This document shows positions 47,150-57,917 of a stretch of 64,000 nt of DNA, one piece after another. Source of the DNA: Hypericum androsaemum (Eukaryota; Streptophyta; Magnoliopsida; Malpighiales; Hypericaceae). The position numbers and the translations under genes were made by a program. The notes beneath the pieces are model-generated. The model saw nothing but the letters and a program-made list of their open reading frames with translations. It made no database searches and had not been told where the DNA came from. The stretch covers positions 12,208,092 to 12,272,091 of the forward strand of contig OZ023190.1 in the NCBI GenBank assembly GCA_963995505.1, read 5' to 3'. How positions within the stretch are numbered: the stretch's first letter is position 1; each line of letters opens with the position of its first letter.

Positions 47150-48354
47150 CGCTCCATCCAAATCCACTTTGGTTAACCATTTCAGCAGCAGCATGGTACT
47201 TTTCTTTCATTCTCTTTATTTTGTTTGCGTCATTCTTGGCTATAACACTACATCCTGGACTCCTTTCATTTATAGCCTTTGCTATAGTCTCATAAGTTCC
47301 ACTTTTAAAATCTCCTCCATCGCATTTGACCCCCTTTACTACTAATTCTTCAAGTATAGTTACGAGTATAGTTTCTTGATCCGATGTCCATTCGTGTTTT
47401 CTTGTCCTGGGATCAACATATTCCATAGTAGAGTCTGTCATCCTACATAACATATCAAAAATCTATTAAAAAGGGCAATAATATATTAAAACATGAGGAA
47501 GACACTAACAAGGCTCAACAGGTTCCATCACATTTGTTTTCATGTACTAAACAAAATGCATGATCTATTAGAATAAAATAATAAACAAGAAACCGAAAAT
47601 GATATTTAGTTTAGTCTCTTTTAAAAAATAGAAACTGTAATGGGCACAAAAATTCTACCTAACTCGAAACAGAATTATTCGCATGATTCTACCTAACTCG
47701 AAATAGAATTATTCGCAAGAAACTGTTGAAAGTATGACATGTAAACAAACTAATAGCTGCAATAAATGATCCCCAAAATTAAAGTAAAAAAAACTATGTT
47801 CTGTTTTGATTGGTAAAAATCGAATGGGTACATTCTTTGCCGCCATCTAAAGATGGAATTGGTACATGGTTTTCTTGCAGAGAGACGTACAGGCAAAAAA
47901 AAATAGTAAATAGTACCACAAGATCATCGAATCCAATTAATAGCATACAAGCAAGAGATGGGTAACATGATGATGAAATAAATATTATAAGATTTGGGTT
48001 AAGAACCCTAGCTGCATGATAAAAAATTAAAAAATACTAACCTAATTTTCTTGAAGAGAGGCGTGAAAAACCCTAGAGAGAAAAAAAAATTATGCCGTAG
48101 AGGAATGTGAAGGAAGAAACAAATATAAAAAATAAGGGTAATATGGTAAAAAGAAAAAGAAGTTTGGTCATGTCCTAAGACTGATTTTTTAGGCCCATGA
48201 ATTTAGGTGGGGCAAGAATTTGGGAAAAGGTTGGGACAACTTTTAATCTTGTTCGGGCCCTTTGTTGTATCAAATGTGGGCCTGGGACAAAAAACATTAT
48301 CCAAGCCTGTCCAGTCATGCTTACCAAACGCACCCTTATATCACTACTATTTAT

Positions 48355-49320
48355 CACTTCTAAACTTTTCATTTTCGCTGCCATAGAACTTTCTAAACTT
48401 ATTATTTTCATACCCGTCTTTAATTTTATTATACTCTCGGATCCCTATCTGATGTCAGAATCTCTTTTTTATTTTTTTCATTCAAATGATAAAAATACCC
48501 TTAAAAAATTCATCTCCTTCCTCTTCATCGACACCTAACACGACATCATCATCGACATCACGACCTTGACTTTGTGAACCTCCACCACTCAAAAACCATC
48601 TCGTTAGTTAAGGATTTTGAATTAGGGTTTGCAAAAGCAGAGGACGAGGCGGCAGAGGAAGGGATAGTGGAAGCCGGGGACGGAGCGGCGGAGGAAGGGG
48701 CTTGGGTATTTTGGGCTAGGGCTTCCCGCTTCTTCTAGAGTTCTTGCCTCCAGTCTCTGAGTGCTTGAAGAAGCGCTTGCCTCTAGTATTTTGGGCTAGG
48801 GCTTCCCGCTTCTTCTAGAGTTCTTGCCTCAGGGCTTCCATCTCCAGGACCGGAGGATTGGCTGTCGACTGCTTCTAAAGAGATGGAGTTGTTAAACTTA
48901 ATTTGTAATCTTGAAGAGACAAAGGGGACAATGGCAGATGAGATGAGAATTTGTATTTTAAAAAGATCAATATGAATCTGGGATTTTGATCTGTTTGGTG
49001 AGCTTGGTAGAAATTTTTATTTTGATCTGGTTGTTTGATTTGTTTGGTAGGAGAAGATGATTGGAGTTCGCCGGAGTTGATGACTGGCGGTGGAGCTCTG
49101 ACGAGAGAGTCGATGAAGAAGAAGGAAATGAGTTTTTATTTTTTAAGGGTATTTTTGTCATTTCAATGACAAAAATAGAAGAAAAAATGATGACATCATC
49201 CAAAGACCCGAGAATATAATAAAAGCAAAGACGTAAAAAGGAAAAATATTTTTTGAAACTGAGAGACTAAGTCGTCAATTTAGTGTAACACTACGAACCT
49301 GAGAATAATTTACCAATGGA
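48355..49320. mobile_element. Eroded MULE-like element K
   Basis: Words such as TTTTATTATACTCTCGG and AAAAATACCCTTAAAAAAT on the left reappear inverted at 49140-49240, as in the other long-TIR elements here. The left tip is degraded. The interior has a repeated 40-base phrase starting TTGGGCTAGGGCTTCCCG at about 48709 and 48793, and GC-rich repeats of GGAGGAAGG type. No captured gene was recognised. Confidence 0.5.
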
Positions 49321-51039
49321 AAATGGTCTGTATTGAGTGTACTTTGACCAAAGCCTCACCAAATCTCCTCTCTCTTCTTTTCTAGAGAGAGAGTTCTCTC
49401 CCAATTTGGGGTCCTTTACCTAGGGTTTTTACCCTTTTTTCCCCATCCCTTTTCCTGCAGCCACCCCCACCACTACCACCACACACCTCCCTTTGCCTTA
49501 CGCCCTTCCCCTCCCCCTTCTACTTTCTACATGTCCTTCTCTACCTCTCAAGATCTAGAGCTCTTCCTTGTCCTCTTAAGCACCAGATCTGGGTTCATCT
49601 TCTGCGACTTCTCCTCCTCTTCCAAGGTCTCAGTCCCTCTCGCCGAAGCTTGCCTTTTCAGAAGCTCCCGCGGCTTCTCCTATTCAGAACCTTCCGTGAC
49701 TTCTCCTCCTCTTCTAAGGTCACATGCCCTTGCACTCTCGCCAGTGTTTGCCTCGCCCAGATCATCTTCCCCTTGTTTGGTTGGTTCAGCTTCAAACTCT
49801 CTTCTATCCTCCAGACGGCCATCATCCATGTCCCCTCTTACGGCGTACTTTTGTGGTCCCCACTTGAGTTCCGATGGGGTGGTCACTGTAGACCACCCCC
49901 GGATTGCTGTTTATTTCTATGTCTTTATTATGGCTTTTTTCATGTTTTGTCGTTTGTTTAGTTCAGCTTTATGCTTTATTCGGGTGCTAGTGCTTATGTT
50001 TAACAGGCTCGTGGCTATTTCGATCTTGGTTGGATTCGTCCGAACTCTCTTCGAGTATGCCTGAGGTACAACGAAGGTCTTTTCGGGGACACCTTTTCAA
50101 GCTACCATTTGGGTCAGCAATGTTTTAGTATGACTGTTCTGTTATGAGTTACTTTATGCTCTTGTAAAGTTGCCATGGTTAACTTCTCTTCCACGATGCT
50201 TTCGAGGAATTCTTGCACTATATCCATTATATGTTGTATTTCAGTTTCTGTCATTTACTTTCTTGTTTATGTATTTTATTTCATCCTATGTAAGATTACT
50301 TCTTAATTAATGTATGGGTTTTAAGCCACTTTTCTGATTAAAAAAAGGGGATAAAGACACTTGACTACCTTGTGTTTTCTGTATTTAAAAAATACCCAAA
50401 AAATACATGTGTTTATCTCCGGTTATATATATTTTAATTTTTCTTTTACCGAAGCTGACATGGTAAGATGATGTGGCAATTTAAGTAAAAATGATTTAAA
50501 AAATGTACAACTTTTTTCGTTTCCAAAACAAATAATCCTTTGACATTTTTTTAGAAAAAATTACGCTCAGGTCTCTGTAGTTTGGCATCCCTCCCTCTGT
50601 GGTCCCTGCATTTCTGAAATCGTTCCTGCATCCCTGAAGTTTGGTTTTAGAGACTCTCGGGTCCCTGACGGCTCTTTTTTCATTTGTGGTCATGAAAATG
50701 ACCAAAATACCCTTAAATAAAAAATAAAAATTTACCTTCTCCAACTTTTGAACAAAAATACCAACCACCAAAAACTAACCCAAAAATAAGATCAAACTAA
50801 CCAAAATCAAGTACACAACCAAGAACATTAAAAAAACTCATATCAAAATCAAACACTAAATAACTTTCAATTAATTAAACAAACCAAACAAAGCATCACC
50901 ATCCTCCTGCCCAATAAAGCAACACAATGTTTGCTCAATCGATCCCATCATCATCATCCAAAAAATCAACACCAAAACCCCCCTTCATTCCACGATCAAT
51001 CATCATCCCAAAGCCCAGCAGCATGAGGCACCCTTCGTA

Positions 51040-51208
51040 GAGGAAGATGACGACAGCTACTCTGACTTCAGATCCTACTCCAACACCGGCAGCGGCGGGG
51101 ACATCTTCTCCGTCCCGATCTCCTCCCCAGAGCACCTCGGCTTCACGGATCCTAGCACATTCGTTGAGAACGACAACAGCTACCACGATGGCCCTCCGTG
51201 AGTGGCGG
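51040..51208 (+). pseudogene. Captured fragment resembling clathrin light chain
   Basis: The frame from 51040 reads EEDDDSYSDFRSYSNTGSGG, then DIFSVPISSPEHLGFTDPS and NDNSYHDGP. In the next frame, at 51188, ALREWR follows. Plant clathrin light chains have an acidic, Ser/Pro-rich N terminus with a SPExxGF-like motif, a DGP motif, then ALREWRRQN. Here the middle is deleted and the two parts are in different frames. The match is by motif order only. Confidence 0.45.
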
Positions 51209-51348
51209 TGTTACTTCTCTTCTTCCTTAACTCTATTTTTTTTATCGGCGTCGGACCTCCGCGAGCTCAGATTTAGTTGGTTGATATCTTGCAACTGCTC
51301 CTTTTTTTGTGTGACGTGAAGGTTTTACTTGATCTCCTTCCTTATCGA

Positions 51349-51489
51349 AGCCGAATCCCCAAGCCCAAATGGATGCGCGAGGCCATCCCCGGCGGTAACA
51401 AGTACATCCACATCAAGAAGAAGCTCTGGGAGCTCAAGCTCCACACCGTCTGCGAGAAGGCCTGCTGCCCTAACCTCGGCGAGTGCTGA
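51349..51489 (+). pseudogene. LIP1: Captured fragment of mitochondrial lipoyl synthase
   Basis: [20 protein letters not shown] and [17 protein letters not shown] are the N-terminal part of lipoyl synthase up to the first Cys ladder (C-x4-C-x5-C). A TGA follows at 51487. Lipoyl synthase is a radical-SAM enzyme that puts sulfur into octanoyl groups. Only about 45 codons are present, and the CxxxCxxC radical-SAM motif is not reached, so it cannot function. Confidence 0.85.
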
Positions 51490-52031
51490 GTTTTTTTCTG
51501 CTAGGAGGGAGAGTGACTGCGAAAGATCTCGGCGTCGAGGAGGGCCATAGTCGATTTTGGTATGAGTTTTTTTTTCCTCAATGTTATTGGTTATGTTCTT
51601 GATTTTGATTAGTTTGATATTATTTTTGGGTTGGTTTTCGATTTTTGGTGTTCTTATTCAAAGGTTAGAAAAGGTGAATTTTTTATTTTTTGTTTAATGG
51701 TATTTTGGTCATTTCTATGATGAAAAATGAAAAAAAGAGCCGTTAGGGACCCGAGAGTCTCTAAAACCAAACTTCGGGGACAGCATGAACGATTTCGAAA
51801 ATGTAGGGACCCTAGAGGGAGGGACGCCAAACTACAGGGACTGAGCATAATTTTCCCTTTTTTATTATTGTTTCTTTATTCTTTATTTCCTCTTGGCGTT
51901 ACAACTTCCTGACCCTAAAAACTTTTCGAAACCTCAACCTCCTTCCCCCAAAATCAAGCACCATACGATGAACCCCATTTCTCAAGCTTGAACCCGACAA
52001 ACTAACCCAACGCGTCGCAGCACTGATAAGG

Positions 52032-52065
52032 TTCTCTCTCTCTCTCTCCCTCCCTCCCTCCCTCC
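52032..52065. repeat. (CT)n-(CCCT)n microsatellite
   Basis: A CT dinucleotide run passes directly into CCCT tetranucleotides, inside MULE G. Confidence 0.8.
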
Positions 52066-52247
52066 ATGTGAAATTGTAACTAAAAACAATTATAGGGCAT
52101 AAAGTTTCATTCTTTACGGTTAATAACAAATGGGTATTGTGGGAATGAGCTAATGGGTCTCGATAATTTCGGTGGATAGAGAAGTCAAAGATGTTATGAG
52201 TTGCTTATTGTTCGGTAATTGATATCATGTTGTTATTGGTTATGCAG

Positions 52248-52309
52248 TGATGGAGCATGAGGTCTCCAATATTGAAATAGCTGATATGAAAAGCGAGGAG
52301 AAAAAATAA
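52248..52309 (+). pseudogene. Exon-like terminal piece in MULE G
   Basis: After an acceptor-like TTATTGGTTATGCAG, the frame MEHEVSNIEIADMKSEEKK runs to TAA. It looks like the last exon of a captured gene. An upstream piece near 51983-52029 reads KLEPDKLTQRVAALIR before a possible donor. I recognise no family for either. Confidence 0.3.
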
Positions 52310-52370
52310 TAAAAAATAATAGGAAAAAGGTTAATGTTTTGTAAAGGTAAAAAGTTGTACGATTTTTTAA

Positions 52371-53729
52371 GGGCAAATTACTCTCAAGTCTCTGGCCTTT
52401 GGTCAGCCTCCTCGTAGGGTCTCTGACTTTTGGAAAAATATTATCCCGTCCCTAAGTTTTGATAATAATAGACTATCGGGTCCCTGACTGACGTCATCGG
52501 CTCTTTTTTCATTTTTTGTCATGAAAATGACCAAAATACTATTAAAGAAAAATTAAAAAAATTTACCTTATTCACCTTTGACCAAGAACACCAACAACCA
52601 AAAAGTAACCCAAAAATAAGATCAAACTAACCAAAATCAAGAACACAACCAAGAACATCAAACTAAAAAAAATCTGGAAATCCAACGATTTCAAACCCAG
52701 CGACAAGACCACGGGTACAATTCATCATCTTTCCCTCAAACTGAAGATCCAATCCAAGCTTAAACCTGATCCATTGTCCAATTTCAGCTTTTGTTATTCC
52801 AAACACAGGAAAAAGCAAGTATCTTTGGGAAGCCAATCAATAATTAAAAACCAAACCCTAAAGGAAGAACTAAACAAGGCCGCCCGAGGCTGGGAAAACC
52901 CTAAAAACTTCTGGAGATTGGTGCGGATGCTAATCGAGCACAAGAAGTAGAGAAATGCCATAGAGCAGTCGACGACGTCGGATCATGGAAGCCCGCGGTG
53001 GGTCATCTTGTAGAAGATCCTGCCCGGTTGAAACGGGAGCCTCGCGACGGGCTTCCCTTCGAAGACGACAAAGAGAACGAGGGCCACGACGGCGCCGAAC
53101 TTGAACATGAAGAGGGAGAGATCGCATGTTTACTCCTTGAGGGAGGACTCGACGCGGTCCATCTTCCGGGACAGGGACTTCTTGTAGCCGGCGGTGGATG
53201 CGGTGGGGCTCGGGGAGTCGGCGGTTGTGGTGGCCTTCATGGACTTGAGCTTCTTGGTTTCTTGATTTGGATACTAGTTTGTGGTGGTGGGTCCTCGATT
53301 TGGTTGCGAACTTGGGTTCTTGATTTTGGTGGTGGGTTCTTCTTGGGTATCCTGGAATGCCCTTATTTTGGTGGTTTCTCGACAACATTTGATGTCGAGG
53401 AACAGAAATTAAATTTCCCGATGGACCCTATTTTTGTTGTTGTTGTTTTTTATGTTCTTAGTTTTGTTCTGTAATTTTAGTTTGTTTGATCTTATTTTTT
53501 GGTTTATTTTTTGTTGTTGGTATTCTTGGTCAAATATTGAAGAATGTGATTTTTTTAAAGGATATTTTGGTCATTTTCATGACTAAAAATAAAAAAAAAG
53601 CCGATGACGTCAGCCAGGGACCTGATAGTCTATTATCATCAAAATTTAGGGACTAAATAATCTTTTTCCAAAAATCAAGGATCCTAGGGGAGGGTGTCCA
53701 AAGGCCAGGGACTTAAAAGTAATTTTTTA
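52371..53729. mobile_element. MULE-like element D carrying a TMCO1-like fragment
   Basis: The left end GGGCAAATTACTCTCAAG has an inverted, more degraded partner ending near 53729. About 200 bases are shared, with GACGTCATCGGCT and its inverse AGCCGATGACGTC. The interior is GC-rich and carries one host gene piece on the minus strand. No transposase and no exact duplication. Confidence 0.7.
52921..53262 (-). pseudogene. Captured fragment of a TMCO1-like ER membrane protein gene
   Basis: The minus strand reads KKLKSMKATTTADSPS, then RKMDRVESSLKE, a stop, DLSLFMFKFGAVVALVLFVV, EGKPVARLPF, another stop, and DCSMAFLYFLCSISIRT. This is the order of TMCO1 homologues, ER proteins of the Oxa1 superfamily with roles in calcium release and membrane protein insertion. 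The piece between VVF and EGK is missing, and two in-frame stops (codons after SLKE and RGLP) show it is not functional. Confidence 0.85.
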
Positions 53730-53910
53730 CTTAAATTACCACGTCATTCTTGCCATGTCAATTTCGGTCACCAGAAAACTAAAACATATCTGGTCGGAAA
53801 TAAACACATGTAATTTTTGAGTATTTTTTAAACATAAGGGATAAAGTATCTATTTCCTAAAACATAGTGTAGTCAAGTCTCTGTATTAAAAAAATTGTAT
53901 ACTTTGACCA

Positions 53911-54966
53911 GGGAAGGAAAGAAACAGTAGAGGACGGGGCACATGGGTTGACGGGAAAAGACGTCAATTAGCTGGAAGGTGAAGGGTCATTTCCGGAGGA
54001 CGACGACGACTGTATCCTTAGGGTTTGTGTATTTAGTACAGAGGAGAAATAAATGCAGAAATGACAAGTGACGGCCTCTCTCTATCTCTTCAATCAACCA
54101 TCAATCACCTTAATATATAATCTCTGTTAACTGTAGGGAGGCAGACAGATGAGAGGCGCTCGATTAACGACCCACTTTAATTTATTTTTGAGCGATATCC
54201 ATTTTCTTCTCTTAATAATCATGTCTAGACTTAATTGTTCCAGCAATAAGATTGTTGAATTCGTATCTTTCATTCATATCTTTCAAATAAAAAATTATTG
54301 GTAAAAATTATCAAAAAATATTCGATAATTACTAGCTGTCTTGTCTCTTCCTCTCTCTCGGACCCTTCTCCTCCAACTTTTTATTATTATTTAGACAGAA
54401 AGTATATCGCGCGAGAAGCGCGGGCGTCCCAACCCAACCCAACCCAGCAGGAGGTTGTTTCCGTGGCGTTTATTTATCTCCCTGTCACCATTCCTTCCGT
54501 ATCCAGTTAAACAGTTTGGATTTCTCTCCCAAAAAAAAAAGTTAAACAGTTTGGACCCCACTTGGTCTGCTTCGCTTATTTATTAAATAAATTATTATCA
54601 TTGTTTTCAAATTAACCCGTTATAGTGTTTTCACATTTATAGCGTTCTAGTTCAAAATTAATATTTAAGCAGAATATAATTAGGTAGTGCAAGCAATAAC
54701 TTGGGATCTATAAAAAAAATTAAGCTCCAACTTTATGGACGAAATAAAAACTATTCGGTGATCGATTCTAAATACAAAATATTGTGTTTTCAGAAGATAT
54801 AAGAAACTGTCTATAAGAGACGACGTCGTAGAGGAAACAAGCAGTCCAGGCTCCTGAAGAAGAGCACAAAACTCTCTCATCTTTTGTTTAGATGGTACAA
54901 AACTTATCTAATCTTAGATTTACAAGGAAAACTACAACACAGCAGTTCCCATGCATGCGAATTCGG
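53911..54966. other. Spacer 3' of the kelch gene
   Basis: AT-rich sequence with no recognised gene. GTTAAACAGTTTGGA occurs twice near 54507 and 54541. The poly(A) region of the kelch gene should lie at its right end. Confidence 0.35.
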
Positions 54967-57917
54967 TTACATTCGTCCAATGTCACTGGTTCCAGGCCCT
55001 CCAAGTGTTAGGACAACCCCTTGGAGATCGCTTCTCGGGTTGTTGGAGGGTTCTCTTGTCGGGTTTCTCGTCGATGGGAACGGTCTAACCAGGCGGGACT
55101 GCCTCGAGTTCTGGCCGGATTCCGGCTTGATGAACTGGGTAGAACGTTGGTGAGATGGCTTCGAGGGATCCATGACGTGGTTGGAGATTGGCAATGCTTG
55201 AGCGTTGTTGATTTGGGGTGCAGGAGATGAAGGATTTTGGCCCGGGACTGGTGCTCGGGAAACAATCTCGTGTACCTGATCAATGGAAAACAACCAATGT
55301 CACTTCGGTGTTTCGAGTTAGCTACCAGGAGCGGAGCGAAGATCCACATGAACGTGTTCGACGAGAAACAATGGCAAGAGCTTACGGGTGCAAACAAGAC
55401 CCCTCTGTATAATCTTCCATCAACAATTGCAGTCATCAGAAGGCCCGAATCGAAAGCCCCGTCCACTCTGCCACGCACCTCGGCGCCCATCTGACGGGGC
55501 TGACATGCAGATGTGAAGATTTAAATTAGCAGACATATGATTTAAGTTCTGTGGTTAGGAGTTATAAGACAACAAAGCTTACCATGTTTTGTACCGAACC
55601 CCTCTCTACGTGTTCTTGCTGGATCGCGGGAAAGGGTATTCTTTGCCTGGCTGCATGAACTTGCTGCACATGATGGTCCGCCTTCTGACGTTCAATGCAA
55701 ACTTGGGTATAACTTGGATTTCTTGGCAACGCCTTTGCAGCTTCTTCCCCGTCTGTGGTTGAGCCGTCATTGAGTGGGCAACTTCTGGTAGCGTGATTCT
55801 GCCTGAAAAGGTTAAAACCTTCCGAAGGCATACTATTGACAGTGACTTTCTTTAATGGGGCTTGTTCTTGATCAGATTGCGATGGAGATGAATGTTGAGA
55901 AAGTGAAAGGGAATGTTCTTCTTGCTCCGAGTCTACACCGTCTAGCTTTGGATTCACGGTTCTCTTCCTCTTGGGATGTGGAGCATCTGTAGGAAACCAT
56001 CCAAGTTAGCAAAGACCGAAAGGATCGAACGGACTGGTGGGAGTGAGAATTCAGATTCAAAACTAAGCCTGCCTGAATTAAGCCAGAAAGGCCTTTTCGG
56101 TTCACACTCTTGTTCATGAACTTCCTTTTTGACAATCTCGTTATCCACCAGTACAGTCGCCCTAAGCTGCAGACGGGCAATTCATCTAAGTTCATACAAG
56201 ATCAAAAACCATAGATGTGAAAACGAAATCAAATTTTAAAGCTCTATACCGATTTTATTACTGAATTATTCGCGAGTCCTCCAGCCTGCTTCCGTCTTTC
56301 CTGGTTCCAACGTGTTCCAAAAATCTTGCACATTGAAATGTTATAAAGGCCATTAGGATGCTCGGCCCCAAGTTGCAAGACCAACAACTCATTGAGTGGG
56401 CGCTCGTCATCTCCGCATCTGCACAAGCATGAAGAGAGACCGGAATCAGAAATGTGGGCATACCAAAGTCGAAGCAAGAGGTGTTACAGGTCGTTACCCT
56501 CCATAGATGATGATATCTGAACCTGCCAGCACAGCAGTGTGCGAAAACCGCCCCCCTGGTTGCTGCCCACATATGTCAAGCTTAGTCCAAATACAGTTTA
56601 CCACATCAAGGACCCAGATATCATCGTAATAATGCTTGTCACCCACTCCACCAATTACATAGGCCTGCATCATCACTCATTCCCTAAGAAGTAAGAAACA
56701 AAATAAGCAAAGGGCAATTCCATCTTATGTGTTATTCAAAGACTTGCCATTGTCCCCAAATTGACAGCAACATGCCCGGCTCTTACGCCAGGCAGAGGTC
56801 CTTGAACACCAAGCTGCAAGAAACACCACAACCTTTAACATCAGAGGAACCTTCCACGATTCAATCATAGACGAAAATCGCAATTTAGAAAGGAAAACTA
56901 TGTACCTTACTCCAGGTTAAAGTAGACATATCAAAAACGATTACATCTCCATTGTATCGGTCACCACAGTCGCCGCCATACACAAACAGATTGCTACCAA
57001 TTGCAACAGCACTATGACTGTCCCTAGGAACAGGGACACCTCCCTTCACCTCCGGAGTGCTCCATTTCATAGACTTAACGTCCAGAATATGCAAATCACT
57101 CAGATAGTTCCCTTGTCCTTCCCCGCTACCCCCGAATATCACCAACTTGTCGTCGCCAACGAGAGTGGCAGTGTGACTCTCCCGGGGAGAGGGAGGTGCC
57201 CCTCTGCATTCAGGGCTAGTCCACTCCTTGGTCGCGAGATCCAGCACGTGAAGATCATTGACCTTCGTGGAGCCGTTGGTTCCACCGAAGACGATCATCC
57301 GTCGCCCCACCAAAACAGCAGTGTGGCTGTCTCTTGGCCCAGGTCCCTGACCGGTGGTTGCAAGAGCGTTCCAGGCCATCGTTTCGAGGTTGAGCACGAG
57401 CACGTCGCTGAAATGCAGGCCTCCACAACACCCCTGCAAGTACTGAAATGCATCAAACTCTCTCTCTCTAATAAATTTGGAAATGCAATATTTCAGGCAC
57501 CAAGTCTCTATTTGTTTCGTTGAAAAATATTTTCCGAGTTCAAACAAACACGAGAATATCCAGAACGTGCAAAAAACATTATAGTAGATGGAGAACAACT
57601 TTCCTAAAATATGTGGGAAATCATTCTTCCCGGTTAGCCTAGCCAAAATAAGAAAAACATGAGCAAGAGACTTGTCCCTTTGCCAAATATAATAATCTTC
57701 CAACCGTGTCCAAACTCGAAACCTTGCTTAAGATTACACTAAGTATACTTAAAATACGTACCCCGAAGATATAAACATTGGCGTGAGAGTGACAGGCAGA
57801 GTGGCCCCATCTCTCGGAAGGGTTGAAACCCGCCACCTTAGGATAAAGCCACATCGCCTTCTTCTTGTAATTCTTCCCACTAACTTGATCGCCACCTCCA
57901 CCACCCAGAGACCCCAT
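54967..57917 (-). CDS. Kelch-repeat (galactose-oxidase-like beta-propeller) protein, nine exons
   Basis: Coding exons are 57917-57762, 57433-56906, 56813-56748, 56664-56498, 56418-56250, 56166-56073, 55986-55583, 55499-55386 and 55275-54967. They total 2,007 bases and 668 residues. Six kelch blades are visible from the GG doublets: FGGCCGG across the first junction, IVFGGTNGS, VIFGGSGEG, FVYGGDCGD, YVIGGVGDK and IIYGGCGDD. These are followed by ERPLNELLVLQLG. The C-terminal half is polar and ends with a conserved-looking block KVDGAFDSG-like (RVDGAFDSGLLMTAI) and GRLYRGVLFAP. The intron after exon 3 has a GC donor (ATG/GCAAGT). The donor after exon 6 is uncertain (GCAGGC). It resembles a plant kelch family I remember as At1g18610/At1g74150, with no known function that I can state. 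The ATG at 57917 opens MGSLGGGGGD. No frame damage. Confidence 0.9.

Larger units (their letters stand above)
38243..47441 (-). pseudogene. Myb/SANT-like DNA-binding protein gene split by copia element 2
   Basis: The gene reads on the minus strand. Exon 1 is 47441-47155 continued at 38784-38724; these parts are interrupted by the retrotransposon plus one copy of its 5-bp duplication. Without that insertion exon 1 is 348 bases, an exact 116 codons. A donor AAG/GTAAGT at 38723 and acceptor TGTAG/AGT at 38642 bound the intron. Exon 2 is 38641-38243 (132 codons and stop). The domain starts HEWTSDQETILVTILEEL, continues through SGTYETIAKAINE and KRMKEKYHAAAEM to GFGW, as in Myb/SANT-like proteins of plant Harbinger elements and their domesticated relatives. 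The C-terminal part is polar, with a nuclear-signal-like SRKRAKE. A 5' untranslated intron from about 48043 to 47443 is possible. Apart from the insertion no break is seen, so the insertion is probably recent. Confidence 0.75.
37775..48335 (-). mobile_element. PIF/Harbinger-like element with a Myb/SANT gene, interrupted by copia 2
   Basis: The left end GCTGTGTTTGGTAGG and the right end read inward GGGTGCGTTTGGTAAGC are similar inverted ends with the GTTTGGTA core common in plant PIF/Harbinger elements. TTA flanks both sides (37772-37774 and 48336-48338), the 3-bp duplication of this superfamily. Without the copia insertion the element is about 2.2 kb. It holds one Myb/SANT-like gene, the usual accessory gene of the superfamily, but no DDE transposase, so it would be non-autonomous. 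Confidence 0.55.
50554..51857. mobile_element. MULE-like element C carrying two host gene fragments
   Basis: The left end GAAAAAATTACGCTCAGG and the right end CTGAGCATAATTTTCCC are inverted copies, with about 200 bases of shared sequence including GAGACTCTCGGGTCCCT. The interior has a clathrin-light-chain-like piece and a lipoyl synthase piece, both on the plus strand. No transposase is present. Flanks are T-rich and not an exact repeat. Confidence 0.72.
50347..53885. mobile_element. MULE-like element G, host to elements C and D
   Basis: About 150 bases from 50347 (GACACTTGACTACC, TACATGTGTTTATCTCCG, AATTTAAGTAAAA) recur inverted at 53725-53885. The 9-bp TTAAAAAAA flanks both sides exactly (50338-50346 and 53886-53894). 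Because this lies in a poly(A) tail, the duplication is low in complexity. Two other MULEs sit inside. Sequence of G itself between them (51858-52370) includes an exon-like end. Confidence 0.6.
49351..53896 (+). mobile_element. Retroposed sequence with poly(A) tail, interrupted by MULE G
   Basis: A near-exact 14-bp direct repeat GTGTACTTTGACCA (49337-49350) and GTATACTTTGACCA (53897-53910) bounds it. The right side is preceded by an A-run (split at 50340-50346 and 53888-53894). The retroposed body is 49351-50346. It starts with a CT-rich leader and CTAGGGTTTTT, as in plant transcripts, and ends GTTTTAAGCCACTTTTCTGATT before the tail. It has an open frame at 49531-50064 of low-complexity Ser/Leu-rich type that I do not recognise. 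It may be a short non-autonomous LINE or a processed copy. Confidence 0.5.

Noticed and set aside
49531..50064. 177-codon open frame as a gene
   Set aside because: It is low-complexity Ser/Leu-rich, lies in a retroposed sequence with poly(A) tail and matches no family I know.
55008..55490. 160-codon minus frame as a separate gene
   Set aside because: It reads through the kelch gene's last intron; its first part is exon 8 and the rest is exon 9 in a wrong frame.
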